A stretch of DNA of 57,775 nt from CAYOWK01 sp964407665 (GTDB lineage: Bacteria; Pseudomonadota; Alphaproteobacteria; Caulobacterales; Hyphomonadaceae): NCBI GenBank assembly GCA_964407665.1, contig CAYOWK010000026.1, positions 1 through 57,775 on the forward strand. Reading direction: 5' to 3'. This document shows positions 7,265 through 15,192 of this stretch, in pieces; position 1 is the first letter of the stretch, and every line of letters begins with the position of its first letter. The notes beneath the pieces were generated by a model. That model did not search any database. It was not told the DNA's origin and saw only the letters and a list, made by a program, of their open reading frames with translations. Position numbers and translations under genes: made by a program.

Positions 7265-8953
7265 TTACTTCGCCTTCAGGCTCTCTTCCCGGATGGCGCG
7301 GAACTCGTTGCCTTCGTTCCACTGCGGCCAGACGGTCGAGTTGGCCAGCTGGCTGACAACCTCATGCACGGCCTTGAGGTCCTGCTCCAGACCGGAGAAG
7401 TCCCAGTCGTCGCGGAACTCGTCCTCGGGCGAGTGGTAGGCGTCCTTGCGATAGGCGGCGCCATTGGCGAGGCCCTGTGTCTCGCCGCCATTCACCAGAT
7501 CGATGCCCGCCTTGACGTACAGCATCGGCACGCCCTTCTTGGACAGGCTGATGTGGTCCGAGCGGTAGAAGTACCCGGCCTGCGGTTCGGGATCGGGGCG
7601 GATGACCCGGCCCGACTTCTCCAGCACCGCCGCAAGCATCGGCTCCAGCTCCGAAGCGCCCGCGCCAATCACGATGACGTCCTTCGTCGGACCCTGCACC
7701 TGCGGCGCATCGAGGTTCACGCCGCCGACAATCCGGTTGAGCGGGACAAGCGGGTTCTCCCCGAAATACGCAGACCCGAGCAGGCCGGACTCCTCCAGCG
7801 TGACAGCCAGGAACGTCACCGACCTCTGCGGCGGCGCTTCGGACTTCAGCTTCTCGGCAAGCTCGATGATGGCCGCGACCCCGGTCGCGTTGTCGATGGC
7901 GCCGTTGTAGATGCCGTCCTCGCCCGCGGCGACGGTGGGATCGATCCCGAGATGGTCCCAGTGCGCCATCAGCAGCACATGCTCGTCAGGCGCAGTTGAT
8001 CCCGGGATCGTTGCGGCGACGTTGCGCGACTGGCGCCGCTCGACGGTCTGGTTGATCGTCGCCGAGGCCTTCAGCCCGGTCATCGGCACAGGCTTGAACC
8101 CGCGCTTGTTCGCCGCCGCCCGCATGGCGTCGATGTCGAGCCCCGCCGCGGTGAACAGCTCGGTCGCCTTTTCAAGCGTGATCCAGCCCTCGAGCTTTGC
8201 CCGCGAGGCGCCAGCGTCTGCGCGCACAAGATCCGCCTGTTCGCCCGTCCACGAGCCCTCGACGACATTCCAGTCATAGGACGCCGGCGCCGTCTCGTGG
8301 ATCAGGATGGCGGCGGTGGCGCCCTGGCGCGCGGCCTCCTCGAACTTGTAGATCCAGCGGCCGTAGTAGGTCATGGCCTTGCCGTTGAAGAGGCTGGCGT
8401 CGTCAGTGATGAAGCCCGGATCGTTGACGAACATCACGACCGTCTTCCCCTTCACATCGAGGCCGGCATAGTCGTTCCAGTTCGCCTCGGGCGCCACGAC
8501 GCCATATCCCACGAACACCATGTCGGAGTCCGCGAACGAGACCGTGGGCTGGTCCTGGTGTTTCGTGCCGAAGACAGTCTGGGGCCCGAACTCGAACGTG
8601 ACCGGCTTGCCGTTGGCCGAGACCGAGAAGCTCGATGTCGCCGGGTCGACGGTCTGCGCGACCATCTCGACGGTCTGGAAATAGCTGCCGTTCGCGCCGG
8701 GTTCGAGACCCAGCCGCTTGAACTCGTCGGCGATCCATTGCGCGGATGCTTCGCCCGCCACAGTCCCGGGACCGCGCCCCTCATACTTGTCGTCCGCCAG
8801 CTCCTTCACCCGCGCAGCGAGGTCAGCCGCCGCGATGTCTGCCGTGGTGGGCAAGGCCGCCACTGCGGGGGTCTCCACCAACGCTTCGGGTGCAGGCGCG
8901 CATGCCGCAAAGGCCAGACAGACGGCGCTGACGCCGGACAAGAGCAGACGCAT
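7265..8953 (-). CDS. M28 family zinc peptidase (lipoprotein)
   Basis: 562 aa, with GGGAG 8 nt before the ATG. The N-terminus is a lipoprotein signal (FAACAP). A protease-associated-type region precedes an M28 metallopeptidase domain. Likely di-zinc ligands and the catalytic Glu are visible in order: H in MAHWDHLG, D in GAIDNATG, the EE pair in LEESGLLGS, D in VNLDAPQ and H in YRSDHISL. Such enzymes are exported aminopeptidases that trim peptides; the exact specificity is unknown. The gene is divergent from the SRPBCC gene. Confidence 0.92.
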   Translation of the reverse strand: MRLLLSGVSAVCLAFAACAPAPEALVETPAVAALPTTADIAAADLAARVKELADDKYEGRGPGTVAGEASAQWIADEFKRLGLEPGANGSYFQTVEMVAQTVDPATSSFSVSANGKPVTFEFGPQTVFGTKHQDQPTVSFADSDMVFVGYGVVAPEANWNDYAGLDVKGKTVVMFVNDPGFITDDASLFNGKAMTYYGRWIYKFEEAARQGATAAILIHETAPASYDWNVVEGSWTGEQADLVRADAGASRAKLEGWITLEKATELFTAAGLDIDAMRAAANKRGFKPVPMTGLKASATINQTVERRQSRNVAATIPGSTAPDEHVLLMAHWDHLGIDPTVAAGEDGIYNGAIDNATGVAAIIELAEKLKSEAPPQRSVTFLAVTLEESGLLGSAYFGENPLVPLNRIVGGVNLDAPQVQGPTKDVIVIGAGASELEPMLAAVLEKSGRVIRPDPEPQAGYFYRSDHISLSKKGVPMLYVKAGIDLVNGGETQGLANGAAYRKDAYHSPEDEFRDDWDFSGLEQDLKAVHEVVSQLANSTVWPQWNEGNEFRAIREESLKAK

Positions 8954-9085
8954 CCAACAGACTCCCTTTGAGCGTCAGACTAGCGATGCAGACACATTCG
9001 GCAAGCTCGCGGACTTTCTGGTGGAGACGCAACTAAATCCGCCGCCGAACCGTTGGGGGTAAAGATTTCAGCATGGGCAAAACCA

Positions 9086-9646
9086 ATGTTCGAGACCGAG
9101 AACGGGACTTTTGCGGACATCGAGTCGCCAGCCGTCAATGACGCGAAGCACGATGGTCCCTATCCATCCAACTTTGTTGTGTCCGTCACGATCGATCGCG
9201 ACGCCGAAACGCTCTACAAATTCTGGTCGAACCCCGAGAACCTTCCGCGCTTCATGGAGAACGTGAAGTCGGTCACGTCGCTGGGCAATGGCCTATCGCA
9301 CTGGGTCGTCCAGGGCCCCGCCGGCGATGTCGAGTTCGACTCGCGCATCACCGAAGACACCCCCGGCCAGCGCCTCGCCTGGAGCACCGAGGAGGGCGCC
9401 GATGTCGAAAGCGCCGGTTGGGTCCAGTTCCGGGCAGGTCCGCAGGGACGCGGCTCCGAGGTTCGCGCCCGGATAAGCTTCAAGGCGCCGATGGGCGCGC
9501 TGGGCCGGATGGTGGCGGCCATAAAGGAGCGCGACCCGCACATGCAGGCGCGCCGGGATTTGCGGCGCTTCAAGCAGCTCATGGAAACAGGCGAAGTTTC
9601 CACCGCGCTCGGCTCCAGCCCCACCGCCGAACCCCCGGCCTCATGA
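9086..9646 (+). CDS. SRPBCC (START/Bet v1-like) family protein
   Basis: About 186 aa. It belongs to the cyclase/dehydrase branch of SRPBCC: VTIDRDAETLYKFWSNPENLPRFM is the standard opening strand-helix, and an RRDLRRFKQLMETGE helix closes the fold. The ATG at 9086 is preferred to the in-frame TTG at 9053. It lies 16 nt before the zinc alcohol dehydrogenase, a pairing often seen in alphaproteobacteria. No ligand is known; binding of a hydrophobic small molecule is inferred from the fold. Confidence 0.85.
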   Translation: MFETENGTFADIESPAVNDAKHDGPYPSNFVVSVTIDRDAETLYKFWSNPENLPRFMENVKSVTSLGNGLSHWVVQGPAGDVEFDSRITEDTPGQRLAWSTEEGADVESAGWVQFRAGPQGRGSEVRARISFKAPMGALGRMVAAIKERDPHMQARRDLRRFKQLMETGEVSTALGSSPTAEPPAS

Positions 9647-9662
9647 TCTGAAGGAACGATCC

Positions 9663-10835
9663 ATGCGCGCACTCGTCTGGCACGGCCGACACGACATGCG
9701 GTACGACACGGTCCCCGACCCTGTGCTGGTGAACCCGCGGGACGCCATCATCCGCATCACAGCGACGGCCATCTGCGGCTCCGACCTGCACATGTACGAC
9801 GGCCTCATCCCGTCGATGAAGGCCGGAGACGTGGTGGGCCATGAGTTCATGGGCGAAGTGGTCGACGTGGGAAGCGGCAACACGAAACTCAAGAAGGGCG
9901 ACCGAGTCGTCGTCCCGTTCGTGATCGCCTGCGGCTCATGCTTCTTCTGCAAGAACCAGTTCCACTCCGCCTGCGACAACTCCAACCCGGCCGAGACGCA
10001 GGACATCGGCGACGCGGCCTACGGGCGCCCGGCCGCCGGCCTGTTCGGCTATTCCCACATGACGGGCGGATACGCCGGAGGCCAGGCCGAATACGCCCGC
10101 GTGCCGTACTCCGACGTCGGCCCCATCAAAATTCCCGATGGCGTCCCGGACGAGAAGGTCCTGTTCCTGTCCGACATCCTTCCGACCGGCTGGATGGCCG
10201 CGGAGAACGCCAACATTCAGCCCGGCGACACCGTCGCTGTATGGGGGTGCGGACCCGTCGGACTGTTCGCAATTCAAAGCGCAATGATCATGGGCGCCGA
10301 GAAGATCATCGCAATCGACCACTATCCCAACCGCCTGGCGCTGGCCCGCCAGTTCGGCGCCCAGACGCTGAACTATGACGACGTCAACGTGCTGGAGGCG
10401 ATCGACGAGATCACGGGTGGGCGCGGACCCGACAGCTGCATCGACGCTGTCGGCATGGAAGCGCACGGCATGACGCTCGACAACATCATCGACACCGTCA
10501 AGACGACAACGAAGCTCGGCACGGATCGCCCGCACGTCATCCGCGAAGCGGCTCAGGCCTGCCGCAAGGCAGGGACGCTCTCGATCCCCGGCGTATACGC
10601 CGGCTTTGCGGACGCCTTTCCCATCGGCGCCGTCATGGAGAAGGGCCTGACGATCCGCTCGGGCCAGACCCATGTCCAGAAATATACGGATCAGCTTCTC
10701 CAGATGATCCTCGAGGACCGGATCGACACGACGTTCCTGATCAGCCACCGCATGAATCTCAGCGACGGGCCGGAAGGCTACCGGCTTTTCAAGAAGGAGC
10801 AGGATTCGACCACCAAGGTGGTCATGCGCCCCTGA
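9663..10835 (+). CDS. zinc-dependent alcohol dehydrogenase (formaldehyde-dehydrogenase-like MDR)
   Basis: 390 aa, GAAGGA before the ATG. Medium-chain dehydrogenase with the catalytic zinc ligands C38 (AICGSD) and the GHEFMG histidine/glutamate. A four-cysteine structural zinc lobe follows (ACGSCFFCKNQF...ACDN), then the Rossmann loop WGCGPVGLFA. The insert after the cysteine lobe and the GRGPDSCIDAVG segment resemble the glutathione-dependent formaldehyde dehydrogenase-like subgroup. The substrate is uncertain. It forms an operon with the SRPBCC gene. Confidence 0.93.
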   Translation: MRALVWHGRHDMRYDTVPDPVLVNPRDAIIRITATAICGSDLHMYDGLIPSMKAGDVVGHEFMGEVVDVGSGNTKLKKGDRVVVPFVIACGSCFFCKNQFHSACDNSNPAETQDIGDAAYGRPAAGLFGYSHMTGGYAGGQAEYARVPYSDVGPIKIPDGVPDEKVLFLSDILPTGWMAAENANIQPGDTVAVWGCGPVGLFAIQSAMIMGAEKIIAIDHYPNRLALARQFGAQTLNYDDVNVLEAIDEITGGRGPDSCIDAVGMEAHGMTLDNIIDTVKTTTKLGTDRPHVIREAAQACRKAGTLSIPGVYAGFADAFPIGAVMEKGLTIRSGQTHVQKYTDQLLQMILEDRIDTTFLISHRMNLSDGPEGYRLFKKEQDSTTKVVMRP

Positions 10836-10863
10836 TCCCTGGCGCGCTGCTGTTTTGCGGCTC

Positions 10864-11790
10864 TTAGGCCGGCGGGCGATCTTCCGGCACGGGCTGCGGA
10901 TCTCCGGGGTAGGGGATCCAAACCGTCTCGCCGGGCGGCTGGCTGAACCAGCTGTTCTCGAAGCCTGCCGCGATGGATGCGCGCCACTGCTCGACGGCGT
11001 GGTCGATCTTCTCCTTCGACGACGCCACGAAGTTCCAGTCCATGCGGCGCGCCCCGTCGAGCCGGTCGCCGCCCGCGATCATCACCCGCGTGCCCGCCGG
11101 AATGCTGACCCGCGCAACGGCTTCGGCGGCCAGCACCAGCATCTCGGCCTCCGCGAGCGCCTGCCCATCCACGCTCGCCGATCCGCGCACAACATAGACG
11201 CAGCACTCCTCGATCGGCGGCGTCTCGAACGACGCATCCTCGTGCGCCTCCAGCACCAGCTGGCAGATCCCCGCCGGAAACTTCACCGGAGACGTCTCGC
11301 CATAGGCCGTGCCCGCGATCAGCACCCCCGACAGGCCGGGCAGCGAGAGCTTCGGCAGGGTCTCGGCCGGGTGGTGCGCGAATTCCGGCGCCTGGTCTTC
11401 TTGCGAAACGGGCAGCGCCACCCATGTCTGGATCGCCTCGATGCGGTGACCGGCTGCGCGCTCGGCGTCCGGCGTCCGCTCCGAGTGGGAGATCCCGCGA
11501 CCGGCGGTCATCCAGTTCACGGCGCCGGGATAGATCGTCTTGATCGTGCCGAGGCTGTCGCGGTGCCCGAGCGCCCCATCGTAGAGCCACGTGACGGTCG
11601 CAAGCCCGATGTGCGGATGCGGCCGCACATCGATACCGTGTCCGGGCTTGAACTCCGCCGGCCCCAGATGGTCGAAGAACACGAAGGGCCCCACGCTGCG
11701 CACCGCTGGCGTCGGCAGCGACCGCCGGACGAAGAAGCCGCCTATGTCCTTGGCCTTGGGGCTGATGAGGGTTGCGGCGGGTCCGGTCAT
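10864..11790 (-). CDS. pirin family protein
   Basis: 308 aa, bicupin. The N-terminal cupin has the pirin metal-binding residues in RPHPHIGLATVTW and the GRGISHSE element. Pirins are iron-binding proteins; several have quercetin dioxygenase activity. GAGAGGA lies before the ATG. The gene is convergent with the alcohol dehydrogenase and divergent from the hydrolase at 11844. Physiological role unknown. Confidence 0.93.
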   Translation of the reverse strand: MTGPAATLISPKAKDIGGFFVRRSLPTPAVRSVGPFVFFDHLGPAEFKPGHGIDVRPHPHIGLATVTWLYDGALGHRDSLGTIKTIYPGAVNWMTAGRGISHSERTPDAERAAGHRIEAIQTWVALPVSQEDQAPEFAHHPAETLPKLSLPGLSGVLIAGTAYGETSPVKFPAGICQLVLEAHEDASFETPPIEECCVYVVRGSASVDGQALAEAEMLVLAAEAVARVSIPAGTRVMIAGGDRLDGARRMDWNFVASSKEKIDHAVEQWRASIAAGFENSWFSQPPGETVWIPYPGDPQPVPEDRPPA

Positions 11791-11843
11791 GGTGTCCTCT
11801 CGCTGGGGAAGCGTGGAAGTGGAGCCTGTTTCGCGGGGTTAGC

Positions 11844-12971
11844 ATGACAACGCAAGCTGAAGTCCGGCAAGGGCGGACCGCGTCGGTGAGGGGAATGTGC
11901 GCGGCGGTCGCTCTGGCTGCGCTGTTTGTGGCGAGCGGCTGCGCCCTCCAGTGGCAGTCTGGCTTTGCCACAGCGTCCCCGGCTTCGCCCGGATTCTCCG
12001 ACGGCTGGTTCAGGTCGTTTGACGGGGCAAAGCTTGGATTGTCCGTGTGGACGCCTGAAGCCCACATTGAGAGGACCGAGTGCCAGCCGGGCGAGCCGGC
12101 GCCGCTCCAAGCCGCCCGTCTCTGCGAGGCAGGTTACACCGCTCCCCATCAACGGCCCCCCGAAACGGTCATCATCGCGCTGCACGGCATGAACGACTAC
12201 GCGGGCGCCTTCCGCGCCGCCGGGGCTTGGTGGGCGGCGCAGGGCGCAACGGTCTATGCCTACGACCAGCGCGGCTTCGGTCGCTCGCCCCAGCCGGGCC
12301 TGTGGGCCGAGCCCGGCCTCCTGCGCAGCGATCTGAAGGCCATCGTCACCGCCGCCCGCCGCAGGCACCCGGACGCCCGCATCGCCGTGGTCGGCGAAAG
12401 CATGGGCGCCGCCGTCGCCGTCACCGCCTTCGCGTCGGACGATCCGCCGGACGCCGATGCGCTCATCCTGTCGGGTCCGGGCTTCCGGGGCTGGAGCGCG
12501 CTGCCGCCGCTCTACAGCGCCAGCCTCTGGGCCAGCGCCCGCCTGCGTCCGGACTGGAAGGTCGTGCCGCCGAAGGGCGTCATCATTACCCCGACCGACA
12601 ACCGGCGAAAGCAGGTCGAGATGTGGTACGACCCCTACGTCCTCAAGCAGACCCGGATCGACAGCGTCTATGGCGTCGTCTCGGTCATGGACGAGGCCAG
12701 CAAGGCGCTGGAGCGTCTGGACGGCGCCCTCCCGGCGCTCCTGCTGTACGGGGCCCGCGATCAGGTGATTCCCGAGGAGGCCGTCCGTCAGGCGACCGCC
12801 AGCCTGCCGGACCACATCCGCACCGCCTATTACCAGGACGGCTATCACATGCTGATGAACGACCGTCAGGCCGGGCAGGTCTGGGCGGATGTGTTGGCGT
12901 TTGCGCGCGACCCGGCGACGGAGTTGCCGTCGGGGGCTGCAGGGCTGCCCTGGCTGGACCGGAAACCGTAA
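11844..12971 (+). CDS. alpha/beta hydrolase, monoacylglycerol-lipase-like lipoprotein
   Basis: 375 aa from the ATG at 11844; a start at 11895 would also keep the signal peptide. A lipobox ending ASGCA predicts lipid anchoring. The hydrolase fold shows HGMNDY (oxyanion region), the nucleophile elbow GESMGA, an acid in YGARDQVIP and the histidine in DGYHMLM. The closest recognisable type is the serine aminopeptidase/Hydrolase_4 (lysophospholipase, monoacylglycerol lipase) group. The substrate is inferred only at the family level. Confidence 0.88.
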   Translation: MTTQAEVRQGRTASVRGMCAAVALAALFVASGCALQWQSGFATASPASPGFSDGWFRSFDGAKLGLSVWTPEAHIERTECQPGEPAPLQAARLCEAGYTAPHQRPPETVIIALHGMNDYAGAFRAAGAWWAAQGATVYAYDQRGFGRSPQPGLWAEPGLLRSDLKAIVTAARRRHPDARIAVVGESMGAAVAVTAFASDDPPDADALILSGPGFRGWSALPPLYSASLWASARLRPDWKVVPPKGVIITPTDNRRKQVEMWYDPYVLKQTRIDSVYGVVSVMDEASKALERLDGALPALLLYGARDQVIPEEAVRQATASLPDHIRTAYYQDGYHMLMNDRQAGQVWADVLAFARDPATELPSGAAGLPWLDRKP

Positions 12972-13053
12972 AATTCCTGCCTGTACATCCGGGCAATGTT
13001 AACCAACTGCGGGTAGTGTCGCGTGGGTTGATTAACAGGTTCATGCGCGGCCA

Positions 13054-14370
13054 ATGCTCGGTCAGGTCAAAAAGCTCATGCCGCCGGACTTGGGCGCCCG
13101 TCTCGGGGCCTGGTGGGATGGCCGCGACTATGTCGCCGAGCCTGAGGCTCAGGACGGCGAACATGCGGCTGAAGGCGAGGCCGTAGCGCCCGAAACGCCT
13201 GCGCCGCTTCAGCCCCCGTCAAAGTCCCACGCTGCCCGCACGCCCCAGGTCCACGACGCTCCGGGCGTGTCTCCCGGCCCGCTGGGGCAGCGGATACGTG
13301 CGCTCGAGACGCTGTGGGGCGAGGGCCGGTTTGCGCCGTCCTCGGACAGCCTCGATCAGACCATGCTCGACGCCCTGTTCGAAAGCGCGGAAGCCGAAAG
13401 CGACCTCGGCTTCATCGGCGTCGACGCCGTGCTCCTGAAAGCGTGCCGCGACCGGACAGATCGCACCATGCACGCCTCGGAATGGCGCGAGGGGTGCGCC
13501 GACCGCACCAACGAACTTGTTCCCGGGATCTCTGTCGTGCTCGGCGAAGTCGACCGGCCGAAGGGATTTCCCGAAGGCGGCCTTGGCTCCATCCTCAGCA
13601 TCGACGCCTTTGCCTACGCCGACCACAAGGCCGGCCTCGTGGCGCGTGTGTTCCGGGCGCTTGGCCCCAGAGGCCGCTGGGTGGCGGTCGATACAGTGCG
13701 GCACACCAAGAAGTCCCCGTCAGAACCTTTCGCGTCGGCCTTCGCCGAGCCGATGCTGGCCGAGCCGGACGATGTCTCCGAACTGCTCGATCTCGCCGGC
13801 TTCCACTCTGTCCAGCGCATCGACCTGACAGCTGAAGTGCTCGCGGCGGCCTCCAGCCGCTACAGCAAGTTCGCATCCATGCTCGAAGACGCTGTCCGCA
13901 GCGGCGTGCAGGGTCGCGACGGCGCGCTGTTCCTGCAGGAACTGTCATGGGAAGCCCGCGCCTGGCGCTCGCGCATGCGAGCCCTGGAGGGCGGGGCTCT
14001 CAGCATCGAGATTTGGATCGCGGACAAGTCGCCAGACCCAAGGCCGCCCGAGCCTCCAAAAGAGAAACCCGCCAAGCCGGCCGCGCCTGCAAAGGCCGTG
14101 GTCAGCGCCAAGCCGGCGCCTGCAAAACCCGCCGCGCCAGCAAAGCCCGCCGCCCCGGCGAAGCCTGCTGCTCCCGTGGCGAAGGCTGAGGCAAAGGCGA
14201 AGCCCGCACCGGCGCCGGCAACTCCGGTTGCGCCGCCTCCGCCAGCCGCCGCTGCGCCTCCGGCCCCGGCTCCAGCGCCAGCTCCGGCTCCAGCCGAAGA
14301 CGACCTCGACTGGGACCTCGGCGGCGACGAACCCATGGACCAGAGCGCCGTCGACAGCCTGTTCGACTGA
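13054..14370 (+). CDS. SAM-methyltransferase-like protein with Ala/Pro/Lys linker and C-terminal FliM-like motif
   Basis: 438 aa. Residues about 100-320 resemble the C-terminal half of a class I methyltransferase (LSIDAFAYADHKAGLVARVFRALG, then a strand with VAVDT, then LLDLAGF). The glycine-rich SAM loop that should precede it is not recognisable. Residues about 335-410 are a low-complexity Ala/Pro/Lys linker. The last residues read DWDLGGDEPMDQSAVDSLFD; a related SLDQTMLDALFE occurs at about residue 108. Both resemble the S-Q-x-E-I-D-x-L peptide that FliM uses to dock CheY. TTAAC half-sites lie upstream (12999-13036). Function unknown; a role as a docking or scaffold protein is a guess. Confidence 0.7.
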   Translation: MLGQVKKLMPPDLGARLGAWWDGRDYVAEPEAQDGEHAAEGEAVAPETPAPLQPPSKSHAARTPQVHDAPGVSPGPLGQRIRALETLWGEGRFAPSSDSLDQTMLDALFESAEAESDLGFIGVDAVLLKACRDRTDRTMHASEWREGCADRTNELVPGISVVLGEVDRPKGFPEGGLGSILSIDAFAYADHKAGLVARVFRALGPRGRWVAVDTVRHTKKSPSEPFASAFAEPMLAEPDDVSELLDLAGFHSVQRIDLTAEVLAAASSRYSKFASMLEDAVRSGVQGRDGALFLQELSWEARAWRSRMRALEGGALSIEIWIADKSPDPRPPEPPKEKPAKPAAPAKAVVSAKPAPAKPAAPAKPAAPAKPAAPVAKAEAKAKPAPAPATPVAPPPPAAAAPPAPAPAPAPAPAEDDLDWDLGGDEPMDQSAVDSLFD

Positions 14371-15192
14371 CGGTTTGCCACGGCCCGCGCGCCTGGTTGT
14401 GGGGTATCGGCGCTTGTCTCCCACACCCCGGCGCCGTTTCTGAAAACGGACAGCTTGCTGTCCGTGTTTCCCGGGCATGCGGGAATCCAGACTTAACAAC
14501 CTGACCAAACATACGATTTTCAAAGTCTGGATCCTCGGAGTCGCGAGGACCACGGCCCTGCGGGCCGTTTCCAGAGTGCTGGCTCCAGGGTTTTGCATCC
14601 TACAGCACGCGGACGCCCCTAAACTCCCCCTCGCGCCTGTCACGGGAGGGTTCGGGGGCCACCGAACTCACGAACGACAGGCGCCGGTCGGCGCGACTGA
14701 CTCCGGGCACGGGAAACCGGAGAACCCTGGATGGCGGTGCATCCAGCGCGCTCGGATCGGGAATACGGGATTGGGACAATCACCCGGGAGCCCCAGCTCC
14801 CGGACGTAATGCCCTCGCCCTGTACCGGTTCGACAAACGACCTGCGGGGCGCGTGGGAACACGCAACCGGCCAGTCGCAAGACTGGCAGCTTATACAAGA
14901 AGGCGCGTTCTCACGCGCCCCGGCCTCCCGCGTTTCGGGAGGGGAGCTAAAGCATCACGGACGGCGAAGGCCGGTCCGGCCGGTGAACCGCGCCCCGTGG
15001 GTGCAAAGTGTCGCCGTCCGGCTCGCAAGGGGTGAGACTTTGGCGCTGATCGTCGAAAACGGGGACGGGCAGGCTGAGGTATTTGAAACTTGCAGAAGGA
15101 AGATGCTGTTCAGGCGGCGGCTTCCGCCAGCGCGTGTTTCCCAAACGTCTGAACGGGACTATGAGGCCAGCTGAAATCCGGGAGCGTATGGC
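14371..15192 (+). ncRNA. candidate large structured RNA region (non-coding)
   Basis: No convincing gene lies in these 822 bases on either strand. Instead, perfect inverted repeats follow one another almost without gaps: 14446-14465, 14468-14485, 14485-14532 (10 bp), 14552-14568, 14633-14684 (9 bp), 14727-14746, 14784-14803 (8 bp), 14825-14870 enclosing 14851-14864, 14871-14886, 14902-14919, 14924-14942 and 14958-15020 (10 bp). Loops read on the plus strand are GGAA (14856), GCAA (14877) and CTTG (14454), all stable RNA tetraloops, which favours a plus-strand transcript. I tested by eye for tmRNA, RNase P, SRP and 6S landmarks and saw none. Alternatives are an array of REP-like hairpins or a long regulatory leader of the dehydrogenase gene. 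Confidence 0.5.
14446..14470 (+). terminator. stem-loop after the methyltransferase-like gene
   Basis: ACGGACAG/CTGTCCGT with a CTTG loop, followed by GTTTC. It lies 75 nt after the stop. It could be the terminator of the upstream gene or the first stable hairpin of the structured region. Confidence 0.45.

Noticed and set aside
9073..9141. 22-codon frame beginning ATGGGCAAAACC before the SRPBCC gene
   Set aside because: Overlaps the SRPBCC start in another frame and resembles no known leader peptide; no sign of coupling.
14731..15174. 147-codon open frame in the structured region
   Set aside because: No ribosome-binding site, no recognisable domain, and it crosses at least ten perfect stem-loops.
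14371..15192. tmRNA, RNase P RNA, SRP RNA or 6S RNA
   Set aside because: I looked on both strands for the tag-peptide codons, the RNase P conserved regions and the SRP loop and found none. A tRNA-like GGTTCGA at 14828 has no matching acceptor or CCA.
15030..15192. Leucine-rich leader peptide attenuator upstream of the dehydrogenase
   Set aside because: No short frame with clustered Leu, Phe or Val codons and no adjacent terminator/antiterminator pair ending in a T-run.
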